Translations under genes and position numbers: made by a program
Notes under the pieces: model-generated
What the model was told of the DNA's origin: nothing
Seen by the model: the letters and a program-made list of their open reading frames with translations, nothing else
Databases searched by the model: none
Shown: piece after piece, positions 31,226-41,824 of the stretch
Layout: every line of letters starts with the position of its first letter
Position numbering within the stretch: the first letter of the stretch is position 1
From: Humulus lupulus
Taxonomy: Eukaryota; Streptophyta; Magnoliopsida; Rosales; Cannabaceae
Assembly: GCF_963169125.1 (NCBI RefSeq)
Contig: NC_084795.1
Coordinates: 95,538,911 to 95,602,910, forward strand
Direction of reading: 5' to 3'
DNA length: 64,000 nt

Positions 31226-32510
31226 CCTAAAGCCTAATAATTAAGTTTTAATTAATATTTTCATGAAATTAATGTGATATGTTTTATAAATGAAAATATT
31301 TAATTTGTTTTCAATTTGTAGGAAAATGATACAATTTTGGTTGAATAAAATAAAGCAAAAAGAAAAGGATGTAAAAGTGAAAGAAAATGAAGAAAGTTGA
31401 CATTTTGAAGAAGTCAAGCCCAAATTGAAAAAGCCCAATCAAATTCATGAAGATTCCTTGTCACATATCCATGCAATTTCTTCTCCACCAATAAGAGATT
31501 TCAATTACAACTCATTCCAACAAACATTGGCAATCCATGTGCTTCATTTTTAACCAATAAAAGTGTCTTATTTTCAACAAAAATTAGTAATCCATGTTCT
31601 TCCTTCTCAACCAATGGTAGCTTGCCACATGTCATTTCCACCATATTTTATTTGTATTCTACGCCTATAATAGGATGTAGTTTTTATTTGTAAAACACAC
31701 TTCTCTCCCGACCATCTTTCATCTCTATTTCCTCTTTTCCATTTTATCTCTAAGCCTAGTCTTCTCACATTTTAAATGAAAAATATGAGAATGACTTTTA
31801 ACTTAGGCTACAGTTTTCTTTCGGGGAGGATAAAGGTGAAGCTTTGTATTTTTTAATCTTTTTATTTTGAATTTATATAAGTGTTTTAATGTTCAAATAT
31901 TTGAGTTTTATTATTTCTATCATTATTTATGCAATTAATATTTATTATTAATTTTATATAGATTCACTCAAACTTTTCTATGTAATTTTACTAAAATAAT
32001 TTATGTTAATTTTATTATTTTGTGGGTAGTCTTTTACTGCATTATCGCCGAGAAAGTATAGTGTCACTCCTAGATTTTTCATAACAATAGTATTAGCATG
32101 AGATCTTAATTTATTATTTTGTGAGTAGTCTTTTACTGCATATTGCCAATGATATTATGTCGATTCTAGGTTTCTCATAACAATAACATGCGCATGTACT
32201 TCAAGTATAGAATTTTATTACTCAAATACATTTGCAAATTATCAAAGTAAATAAGTGACCAAAATATATTATGGAACCCCGATGCTTCACAAAGCCTTTT
32301 TATTGTTTACTATCTTTTATTTTAATCCTTCAAACAAACAATTCCACAAAAATATTGTTTCTTTTTATTATTCTTATATTAGTTACCTTCTAACCATTTT
32401 ATTTATCTCTTTGTTGATTTACCTCCTTGCGGAATCGACTGCCCATCTATACTACAACTACCGCTTAGTGGAAGTCACGTTTGGGCGTTAATCAACACAA
32501 GATAAGCAAC
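31226..32510. other. AT-rich unassigned segment, possibly plus-strand LTR/leader
   Basis: About 1.3 kb with no supported gene. It shows a possible plus-strand TATA box (CCTATAATAGG, about 31665), a near-duplicated block of about 95 bp (TTTATTATTTTGTGRGTAGTC.., copies near 32017 and 32110) and, before 32500, the phrase CCTTGCGGAATCGACTGCCC..GGGCGTTAATCAACACA, which resembles leaders of Ty3 elements before a primer-binding site. I cannot decide whether it belongs to E's LTR or is a separate insertion. Confidence 0.3.
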
Positions 32511-32965
32511 ACTCTCCCCAAAAATTAAAAATCAACATTGTCCCCAATGTTGAAAACTAGAAAGAAAAATAATGAAAACACTCACCAAGATGCCACTCAA
32601 CAAGAATTACACTCATCTCACCCTCTCTTATTGCAATAATCAAAATATAATCTAGAGAGACCAAGGTTCTCAAGGGTATGGTGAAATGATGTGCATATAT
32701 ATAGGCTAATATTTGGCAAAGAAAGAAAATGATAAACTAAGCTCAAATGGGTGAATATGGATAAAAAGTATATGATGGTTGGCTCGAAAGGCTCAAATGG
32801 TTCAAAGATGGCCTAAATCATGTCCTTGGTTTAGTGATGTCTAGGATTTCGCCTCTAGGGAACCAATAAGAAACTCTAGAAACTTAAGATCTCCCAAAAA
32901 TTTAGCTAACTTCAAGGGCTCAAGAAATTATTGGTCAAGCTATGCACAAAAAATCGGGATCCACA
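32511..32965 (-). mobile_element. 3' internal fragment of an Athila-like element, with polypurine tract
   Basis: The minus strand of 32640-32965 is about 80% similar by eye to 50780-51090 of element F (TTGACCAATAATTTCTTGA.., GAAATCCTAGACA, ACCAAGGACATGATTTAGG). 32512-32620 matches F at 54355-54450 (TTGAGTGGY.TYTTGGTGAG, CAACATTGGGGA). It ends with AATTTTTGGGGAGAG, a polypurine tract, before a TGTTGCTTATC LTR-like start at 32511. It is therefore the 3' end of a second minus-strand copy standing before element E's LTR. Confidence 0.7.
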
Positions 32966-34303
32966 CTACCATTAAGCTATGCCACCTTGATGCAAGGTAG
33001 ATCTTTGTACTGGTCCACCACCTATGGTGCCATCCATACGAAGGGTACAACTGAGACTTTTTGGTATTGGGTGACATCTACATTTGTTCGTTTTAGAGTA
33101 GTAGCTATGATAAGGTGTCTGATGTCTATTGATGACTTTATGCAAGGAAGCCATGTTCACCTGCTTCTTTGTGATGTTGTTGCACAATATAATAACTTTC
33201 TATCGGGGATCTGAAAGATGGAAACATGTCTCATCTTCACATATTTTTTGACGACGTAGCTTTCGCTGTCAACAATGACTAACTCTTTAGGTTTGTTGTT
33301 GAGGAAAATATTCTACTACAGAGGCAAAGGAACAATATTTTGTAATTGGAGCTGATGGATTATGGAGGTTTCCCCACTGAGGAGATTGGTTGTGGTTCAT
33401 TCTCACCTTACTAATGAGAATGGTTTTCTTATATTCACCATTGTTTCCAACGATCTAAGCTTCTAAGTCTCTTAGTGAAAGCACAAAATATTGACTCGAT
33501 ATTTCATTAAAGTGAAATAAGGGAGATTTGTGAAGCCAATAACATATCAGCACAAGAAATTTTATGTGGTTTAGTTGTTTATGATGCCTATAGTCAATGA
33601 GTCAATATTATTAACTTAAGAATTTGCAAAGCTCAAGCTCTCTATGGGGTTACAATTTGGCAATGTTTTGGCTTGCTCAAGTTGTGTTGTGTCTTTACAA
33701 AGAGATCCAAGCCTTATCTATAGGTGGTTGTAGAGGCCCATGTATCTTTAGTGTGAGCTCATTACCTTGTCTTTCCTAATTACAAGCTAAACACATGGTT
33801 TACATGAAGGAAAGTTGGAAAAACATATTAAGTGTCCAAAATACACTAGGTTTCCCTTGTTCATCAAGTAAATCAAGTTACTTGTGTTCCTAAATAGCCA
33901 TGTTTGGAGCTAATCGGGGGGTTCTAGTCGTACGGAGTATGACCAAATCTAGAAAGTGGCATACAGTGTTAGGTGGTTTATTCCCACAACCTGAGTATGA
34001 TTATGCTGTCCTAAGAGTCTAAATTGTCAATTGTACAGAGGGGACAACCACTTTTCCCATGAAACAACCATGTTGTTAGTGATAGGTGGGCAGACATACT
34101 ATTAGGCCAAGTTGTGGTTCCCATGCCCTTTTTGTCTTCATCTGAATGGTCGAGTCTTCTTCCACAAGTCACACTAAGCCCTAAGCACCCTCCTTCTCAA
34201 TAGGAATCAGAGTTTGGTCACTAGGGTGATTATTCTGAATGTGAACTTCTTGGACTCGAGGTGTTGGTTAGATTCCATTCTAACTAGGCCGAGAGTAGCA
34301 TCC
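32966..34303. other. Unassigned repeat-like sequence
   Basis: About 1.3 kb without a recognised gene or LTR end. A 90-codon plus-strand frame at 32942-33214 (SYATLMQGRSLYWSTTYGA..) has no recognisable motif and starts in the Athila-like fragment, so it is probably chance. It is the left flank into which element B inserted. Confidence 0.4.
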
Positions 34304-34308
34304 ATTAC

Positions 34309-34914
34309 TATTGTACCATAAAAATACAAGCTAAATCGTCTTGTCCGAGGTACAGCTGTCAAGAAATAGATAAATGTTACTAGACTGAAGACATTTCATT
34401 AACTCCAGATTAAATAGATTGATATTACATCATCGAGTTGGATTATCATGAGACGCTCTCGATCGCCCTAAATGTCTGTGATAGAGATCGAATAACACAA
34501 CGTCTAGTTCGCCCCTAGTTTAAGGAATGCATTTAGCTCGCGGCATAAGGGTGAATCACCATAGACTTGGAGATTCTTTATACGCAATTAATACTTCTAA
34601 TCATTATCTAATAAATGTTTGATATCAAGGGAATTAGCATATTTAAGGTATTTGGGAAGTTACCCATTCTTGCAAGTTACCAAATATTATATGGTTACCG
34701 AAAATTGTCCATCAACCCCTTATTAATATGGAGGGAGATGACGGTAAAAGAGACCAAATTCTTCACGAGTTCATAAACAGAATAATAAAAACTCGTGGAT
34801 TTTATCCACTGGACCACGTAAAAAACCCTTGTCTTCTTTATTTATGGTTTACAAAAGCCCAATCTCTTATTATTAGATTTCTTAATCTGTTGTTGGAAAA
34901 AAATGACATCAACA
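34309..34914 (+). mobile_element. 5' LTR of element B
   Basis: Starts TATTGTACC (native TGTTGTACC, as in the 3' copy) and ends GACATCAACA. Shared blocks with the 3' LTR: ACTGAAGACATTTCATTAAC, TAGAGATCGAATAACACAA, CGCAATTAATACTT and GGTTAC. The 3' copy has extra bases, including about 35 bp after AACACAATGCC. Confidence 0.9.
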
Positions 34915-34937
34915 TATTGATGCTTTCATTGAGAGGC
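34915..34937 (+). other. Primer-binding site of element B
   Basis: TATTGATGCTTTCATTGAGAG, close to the TTTGGTGCTTTCATTGAGAG site of another group of plant Tat elements and unlike the GGCGCCGTC type of element A. Confidence 0.75.
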
Positions 34938-35082
34938 AGATTAGACTTACTAATGTTTTTCAGAAAACTTTCATCCCAATATCACTATGGTGGTAACAAG
35001 TTCAATGTACGACAATGAAACTAAGAGACCTGGAGATCAAGGAGAATTTCGTACGGTTAACACTGCTTGAGAGGGCACCTTT

Positions 35083-37264
35083 GTGCCTCATCATCCTGGA
35101 AAACAGCCCCCAAACCAGGACGACAACCATGGCGATATTGGAAGCTTAGCTTCGTGCACCCACAATACTAACCTAGCATATCACACTGCCATAGAGATGG
35201 AGAATCTGTTGAGGAGCCAGCTCACCCAGGAAAATTGGAAAATTGATGAAATCATGGCACGGTTACCCCCACCTGTTACCGAAGGTAATGTCGGAAGGAG
35301 AGCAAGTGGGTCCCACAGGTCTAGATCCCACAGGCTTAACCACCCTAATGAGAACCGCTTTGTTTGGACAGCAAATCTGAGCTCCATGCCATCAGAACGG
35401 ACTACCAGAAACAACCTGTCTGCCCATGATCCAAGGAATGAGCAGACATCTCATGTTGCCAGAAACCAGATCAGTCAGAAGGGGCAAGCAGAGGCCACGC
35501 CAAGGAGAGCAGAAGTCCCTATCAATCCTCCAGAACCTCGACACACTAGTCAGGTACAAAGAAATGAGGAAACTTTACACCAACCCTAGATATTGGAGTG
35601 GATAATGGGCGACCTAGTTTGGTGTGCCCTGATGGATGACAGATTGCCTTGCCAATAAGGCACCCACCATCACATATTCATCATCTTACATCCCCAAGAC
35701 CATAATGGAATGTATCAGCTCACAAGAACAATCGAAGAAGTTTTATACCTAGAGAAGATGAGTATGTTTCGCTATCTCAAGATACTAGAGTTTGAGTTCA
35801 CACGAACAACCAAGCCTCACGACCTCAGCTGTGAGTAGTAAGCTTCATAGAAGGCAGTTACTAGACAGAAATCCATTATAAGGGTAGGTTAGAAAGTGTG
35901 CGCAGTATACACTCTCGAAAGCAGGAAACCGACCTAAGGAGTCATTTGAATTCACAGTATACAGTCATGAATGGTAAGCTTCATAGAAGGCAGTTACTGG
36001 ATAGAAATCCATTGTGAAGGTAGGCTAGAAAGTGTGCACAGTATACACTCGCGAAGGCAGGAAACCGACCTAAGGAGTCATTTGAATTCAGCTCAGAGTT
36101 TTCCCTCTAACCATCAGTCTGATTTACGCGATCATTTGAAGACCCGACGGGGAAAGCAAGCTCGCAGTAATGCTATGAGTTATAATCAGACGAGGGAAAA
36201 TCCTTTGATAATGAGTGAAAATGGGAACATCCCAATAAACTGAGCTCAAGCTTGGAGGGACAATAACCCAAACAACGCACATAACGAGATGAGAGCTAAT
36301 AATCAACTTTCAAATAATCTGGAAGTGAAGGATCCAACCCTTAAGCGACTCGCTTTGATGGAAGAGGAAATAAAGCGTCTCTTGTCTGGAAAATCAGGAC
36401 GATTATGATTTTTACAAGGAGCTCGAGCCCTTCGCTCCTCACATTGCTTTAGCTCCGTATCTAATAGAGTTAAAAATGGCGAACATGTCGTCCTATGACG
36501 TGTCATTTTTCCAGCCACACTGACAAGACCAGCCAAGATGAGGTTTAATAAATTTAAAAGTCACTCAATCACCTCCAGGAAATAGTTGTTGATAAAGTTC
36601 CAAAACAGTTCCGAGCTGGGAAAAAAGTACGAGAAGAAGCCAACTCATTGGCTAATATAAAACAACAACTAGATGAATCTCTCAAGGCATACTTTAACCG
36701 GTTCACGAATATAGCAGCTCAAGCTGGGGACGCTGATGACAGCTCTAAGCCCATGCCCATGCGATCAGGAATCACTATGAGAGATGAATTATGGAAAAAG
36801 CTCCAAAGGAAGGGAATGAATAATATAAACGAGTTCTTGGCCCAAGCTCAAGAATGGATAAACCTCGAGGAGGCAGAATCCACAATGGCTGGAACTAGCC
36901 AAATTCACACTCATCTCGCTGGAGTAGCAGCAAATACTACAACTACATCTCAGCTCGCTACCCATAACAACCAGGCAAGGAATAATAACAAGAAAAAGGG
37001 AAATGGCAAACGTGGCCAGGCAGGGTTAAAGAAAAACAAGGCCGGAGAAAAGTACTCTTCAATGTTCACCGCCTCTTCCAACCTAACAGATATCCAGAAA
37101 CACATATACTTGGCAAAAATTTTCCGCCTTCCTTGGAAAAACTAGAACCGTTGAGAATTCAACAGGCAAAAAGAGATTTAGCCAAGTTTTCTTGTTATCA
37201 TAACGACATTAGCCACAATACCGATGATTGTTGTCAACTAAAGGTTCAGATCAAAACACTCAAC
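35083..37264 (+). pseudogene. gag of element B (broken)
   Basis: N-terminal half 35083-35589: polar, basic-acidic sequence (GKQPPNQDDNHGD; TRNNLSAHDPRNEQ) as in Tat Gag linkers. A 136-bp tandem duplication (35832-36103) and several stops follow. The capsid core (36540-37145) reads MANIKQQLDESLKAYFNRF, TNIAAQAGDAD, MRDELWKKLQRKGMNNINEF, LAQAQEWINLEEAE, matching the retrotransposon Gag domain (core 'L..Y..RF'). A Lys/Asn-rich basic stretch and SSNLTDIQKHIYLAKIFRLP follow. The next frame has a cysteine/histidine region (SCYHNDISHNTDDCCQLKVQI, 37185-37260), a decayed zinc-knuckle-like stretch. No functional Gag is possible. Confidence 0.8.
35832..36103 (+). repeat. 136-bp tandem duplication inside gag of element B
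   Basis: Two copies with period 136 (for example GTAAGCTTCATAGAAGG at 35838 and 35974; GAGTCATTTGAATTCA ending at 35954 and 36090). 136 is not a multiple of three, so the duplication also shifts the Gag frame. The copies differ at several bases, so it is not very recent. Confidence 0.9.
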
Positions 37265-37638
37265 TGAGTTGGACCGTTAGCACAGTATGCTCGAAATCGG
37301 GTAGCTCCCAACTTGCCAACTATGTAGAATCTACAACGAGCTCAGGGACATCAAGATAATCGACCACCAGCTCTCCTAGTTCTGGAAAGCCAACTTATCC
37401 CACCTCCTATTGAAGGAAGAGATATATCCATAATTGCACGCGAACGTCCTTTGGCTAGCACAATCAATGAGGCCCAAAAAAGATATATTCAAGAGCTAAA
37501 AACTCACCAGGACGTGGTGTTTACTCTAGAACAGCGACTATCAAAGCAAAAATGAATGGAGAAACAACCAATCATTTTTATATAGAAGGACACTAGCCAT
37601 GTCCAATTCCCTCATAATTATCTTCTTGTAATAACCAT

Positions 37639-37990
37639 TTAGCTCTCTAACTGGAGAGTTAGAAGGATTTTGATCAATAATGAGAGCTCAATGTATGTGT
37701 TATTCAGGTCTTCTATAGAAAAGAAGGGGCTATCAATAGTCGATCTAAAGGCACCCTCCATGACTTTATATGGGTTCGCAGGAGAAGGAATGACATCCAT
37801 TGGGACGATCAAGCTCGTTGTAACTATTGGAGATGAAGCACAAAATGTGGCCAATATGCTCGAAATCATTATAATAGACTATTTGATTGCCTATAACACT
37901 ATTTTGGGGTGACCAACATTGATAACGTTCAAAGCCATAACTTATGTTTTCCATTTAGCCATGAAGTTCCCCTCGCCTTCAGGGATATGC
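37639..37990 (+). pseudogene. Aspartic protease of element B (inactivated)
   Basis: Frame from 37639: RILINNESSMYVLFRSSIEK where Tat proteases normally read V-L-V-D-N/G-G-S-S-A-D-I-L-F. The catalytic Asp is Asn (NNESS) and the following Gly is Glu, so activity is lost. Next comes LYGFAGEGMTSIGTIKLVVTIGD (flap/psi-loop region) and DYLIAYNTILG, the second conserved I-L-G; a stop follows instead of R/W at 37912. It lies between gag and RT as expected. Confidence 0.8.
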
Positions 37991-38900
37991 ATAGTAAGGG
38001 GGGACCAGCTCATTGCCAGGGAATGCTACAACATTTCCATGAAGGGAAAATCACAACTTTGGTAGCAAGCCATGGTGGTAATCAAAGAAGCCGAGGAGCC
38101 TCAGGCAATGGTAGTGGCTGAGGAGGCAGAGGAACCTCCGGTGGCAATAAACGAGGTCACCCAATAGGAAGAAATTGACTCTAGGATAGGCGAGGACAAA
38201 TCTGAGCTCCAAGATTTGGAGGATCTAGAAGAGGTTATTCTCGATCCAGAAACAACGTCAAGAGTTGTAAAGATTGGAAAGAATCTCAATGCTAAAAAGA
38301 AATGGGATCTGGTCAAGTCTTTTCCTGGTCACATGCTGATATGGTAGGAATCAATCAGTGTGTGATCATGCACACGCTAAATTTGGACAAGAATATACAT
38401 GCAAAGTAGTAGAGGAGAAGGCTATTGGGAAAGTAAAGAGGATAAACTTTAGTAGAAGAGGAAACTTGCAAAGATCCTACAGACCAATAGCATACCAGCT
38501 TCATGACCGAACACAACGTGTACTGTTACAAAGTCATGTCAACGTGCTGAAAAATGTTGGTGCAACTTACCAGAGATTAGTAAAGAAGATGTTCATTGAT
38601 CATATTAGGAAAATCATGGGACTATATATTGATAATATGCTCATCAAGTTAAAAACTACCAATAATCATGTATCAGACCTGAAAGAATGCTTTGTTTGTG
38701 TTAAGAAAGTACGATATGAAGCTAAACCCCGAGAAATGGACCTTCGGGGTCTCATCGGGGAAGTTTTTAGGCTACATTGTCAAGTCAAGGAGGATTAAAT
38801 CTAATCCCAAGAAAATCAGATCGCTGTGAGAGATGCCATCTCCCAGATCACGAAAGAAAGTTCAGATTCTAACTATGAAAGTCAATGCACTTACTTAACC
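37991..38900 (+). pseudogene. Reverse transcriptase of element B (severely truncated)
   Basis: Only parts of RT are visible. 38160-38345 is the linker (LEDLEEVILDPETTSRVVKIGKNL; the Tat 'D.P...+.V+IG..L' phrase). The palm start is largely deleted: sequence passes from ADMVGINQCVIMH to VGATYQRLVKKMFIDHIRK (38560-38610), then MGLYIDNMLIKLKTTNNHVSDL, where the catalytic Y-I-D-D is YIDN. After that, KECF..LRKYDMKLNPEKWTFGVSSGKFLGYIV can be followed only across frames (38700-38790). The deletion removes fingers and palm, so this is the weakest pol domain of the element. Confidence 0.75.
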
Positions 38901-39840
38901 TGTTTGCGTCAAAGTCCACTAATAAGTGCCTCCCCTTCTACAATTTTCTCAAGGGAAATAATGATTTGAATGGACAAAAGAATGCGAATATGTGTTTTAA
39001 GATTTAAATAGGAATCTAGCGGAACCCCCTGTCCTGTTAAAACCTATTGCTAGGGAAAACTAACAACTCTATCTGACAATAATTGAGAATGTGGTGAATG
39101 TCCTGATAGTTCAGAAGGAAAATCGTGTACAAAAACCAGTATACTATATAAGCAAAAGGCTTTTGGGAGTTGAATCCTGATATATCTTGATCGAGAAGCT
39201 CGTGTTCTATCTGATTTTGATCTCAAGGAAGCTTAGGCCGTATTTTTAGTACCACGCCATACACGTCTTACCCGATCAACATTAAAGGTAGGTCTTGCAA
39301 AAGCCCAAAGCATCGGGACGTTTGTTAAAGTGGACCATCAAACTCACTCAGTTCAAAATTTTATATAAGCCATTAACAGCCATAAAGGGTCAAGCTCTCG
39401 TTCATTTCGCGGTCGAGTGTATAGGTTTCTAGGATGAGCCTGTGCGAGAAACAGTTCAAGAATTGTGGAAGATCTTCATCAACAGATCATCAAATGAGCA
39501 CGGTTCTAGAGATGGAATAATCTTGATCATATAGCTCTCGGATTCGGGTTTGACACGTCCAATAACGAGGCTGAGTATGAGACTTTGTTGGCTAGAATTC
39601 GGGTCACCAAAGTATGAAAAGCAAAAGTTATCCAGTGCTTTAGCGATTCTCAACTCGTGGTGAATTAGGTGTTAGGTGAATACTAGGCTCGTGGAATCAA
39701 AATGGCAGATTATCTAGCTAAAGTAAAAGGTGAACTGTATTCTATTCCATCAAACAGGTTCCACGCTGGCAGAATTCAAATACAAATGCTCTCGCTCGAC
39801 TTGCCACCACTAAAGAAGCGGACAAGTTGAATGTAGTCCC
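38901..39840 (+). pseudogene. RNase H and archaeal-type RNase H of element B (broken)
   Basis: First RNase H (about 38900-39420): FASKSTNKCLPFYNFL, then EPPVLLKPIARENLQLYLTIIENVVNVLIVQKEN, with QKPVYYISKRLLG and LDREARVLSDFDLKEA in pieces. Connection region: HLTRSTLKVGLAKAQSIGTFVKWTIKLTQF (39280-39350, split frames). Second aRH (about 39430-39790): FDTSNNEAEYETLLARIRVT (Glu in AEYET), CFSDSQLVVN (Asp in SDSQL), GEYxARGIKMADYLAKVK, then NTNALARLATTKEADKLN, where the last catalytic Asp of N-x-x-A-D-A-L-A is replaced (NTNALA). The second RNase H marks the Tat clade. Stops throughout. Confidence 0.75.
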
Positions 39841-41090
39841 AATAGAATTTCTATACAAGCCCAGCATAGAGGAACCGTCAAGAGAAATCGAGATGTTTTG
39901 TGAAGGCCCGAACTGGATGACCCCAATCGTGGAATACCTCACCACTGGAAAACTGCCCAATGATCGCACAGAGTTCTTTACAAAAGAGGTCATTCCACGT
40001 CTCTCCTTAGTTGTGTTCTGCCCGAAGAAGCTTAAGCAATCCTCAAAGAAGTTCATGAAGAATTTTGTGGGGACCACGCTTGGGGGCAAAGCTTGGTCTT
40101 GAAGGTATTGAGGCAGAGTTTTTTTTGGCCTACAATAAAAAGGAATCGACATCGTATGTTCAAAAATGTGGCAAATGCCAACGTTTTTCAAAAATTGCTC
40201 GAGTCGCGCCTATGGAATTTACAATGATCTCCTCACCTTGACCGTTTGCCATCGGAGGGATAGATTTAAATGATTCATTTCAACTAGAAAAGAAGGAGTT
40301 TGCTACGCGGTGTTGCGATTGACTATTTTACAAAGTTGGTTGAGGTCGAACCACTAGTGACCACAACCTCGAAGAGAGTGCTAGACTTTGTGATAAAAAA
40401 TATAATATGTCATTGTGGACTCCAAATGAAGATCGATTCTGACAACATAACTCAATTCGATAGCGATCTGTTCATGAGCTTTTGCGAGAATTATGGCGTA
40501 ATCAAGAGTTTCTCTTAAGTAGCATATCCTCATACTAATGTACAGGTGGAGGCAGTGAACAAAACTCTCAAGACCATTATAAGAAAGTGATTGGAGGATG
40601 CTAAACAGTTATGGCCTGGATAGCTCCCACAAGTACTTTGGGCTTATAGAACCTAACATCACACCTCTACTAGGCATACTTCCTTCTCACTAACTTGTGG
40701 AGGTGAAGCTATGGTCACAGTAAAGACCTGGTGACATCACATAGTCAAGGAACCTTTGACCAGGAGCAAAATCACGACAAGCGAAACACATCCATGGATC
40801 TAATTTAAGAACAGCTGGAGGAATCACAGACATAACTCGCCCATTATTAACAAAGGGTAACATGATACCTCATTTCAAAGGTCAAAGAATGAAAACTCGA
40901 AATAAGAGATTTTGTGTTTTGAAGGGTATTCCTAGCTAGCTAAGACCCTAAAGATGTTGTTTTAGGACCAAACTAGGAAGGACCATATCAGATCATGGAA
41001 ATTTTGTGCGAAGAAACTTTCAGACTAGCTCGGCAAAATAGAGAGGCAGTTCCACGAACTTGGAACCCATTGCATTTAAAATAATACTAT
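39841..41090 (+). pseudogene. Integrase of element B (broken)
   Basis: 39827-40102 reads VVPIEFLYKPSIEEPSREIE, NWMTPIVEYLTTGKLPND, the usual aRH-INT linker. The HHCC domain is decayed (HEEFCGDHAWGQSLVLKVLR then CGKCQRFSKIARVAP, about 40055-40215). Core: FAIGGIDLNDSF (40245), YFTKLVEVEPLVTTTSKRVLDFV (40315-40385), SDNITQFDS (second Asp, 40438), YPHTNVQVEAVNKTLKTI (Glu in VEA, 40530-40575). The C-terminal part continues to AVPRTWNPLHLK at about 41080. Stops occur at about 40517, 40588, 40621 and later. No chromodomain follows. Confidence 0.8.
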
Positions 41091-41824
41091 CAATAATAGG
41101 TTCTATTTGTTAAGTTCAGTTTATGTTATCATTTTTGTAAGGCTTAAGTATAAAGGCCATATCTTTTAATTAATCTTTGAATTAATAGAAGGTTGTTGTA
41201 TAGTTTAAACACGGTACCCAAATTTTTCATTAAATCTTGTTTTGTATGAGTTAATTGTGTAAAAGCAATCTAGAATATTTATAAATTATGATCGCTTGGG
41301 GCACATATTACCCTTAGTAGAGTCTTTGAAACATTGTGAAAATTCAAGAAAATTTTGTATAACTTAGAATTTGGATTGCAGCTTTTTTAAAGCTTGAGTT
41401 TTCAAAGTAATTTCGAATACAAACTAAGTTACGAAAATTCAAAGCAACAGAAAAATCCTGGAACTAAACCAGGTCTGAGGCCAGAATACTAATAGGTATA
41501 CGCGAACAGGCGATTAAACCCCTAGATATAACCAGGTTTGCGACCTTCAATTAACTGGTCAGCCATCAGGCATATCCCTCAATCTAAAAAGCAATCCTTA
41601 TAACTATGCAAGTGTATAAAAACTTTGAAAGTTTAAAAACATAACAATAATTAATATAAGGGAGATAGCATAAACATTTTGGATAAAAAAATATATGTTT
41701 AAAGTGAGGATAATTGACCTCGAACTAAGCCCAAGGAAATTTTCTTGGCCGAAAAGTCCTACATGCAAGGGATAGAAGATATCCCAAAAAAAAACATAAA
41801 AACAATCATAGAGGAGCCTTTCAG
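41091..41824. other. Spacer between INT and antisense ORF (element B)
   Basis: About 730 bp, AT-rich, no supported gene. The phrases AAATCCTGGAACTAAACCAGG and ATCCCTCAATCTAAAAAG match nothing else noticed in the window. Confidence 0.45.

Noticed and set aside
32942..33214. 90-residue plus-strand ORF
   Set aside because: No motif recognised; starts within an Athila-like fragment; kept only as unassigned sequence.
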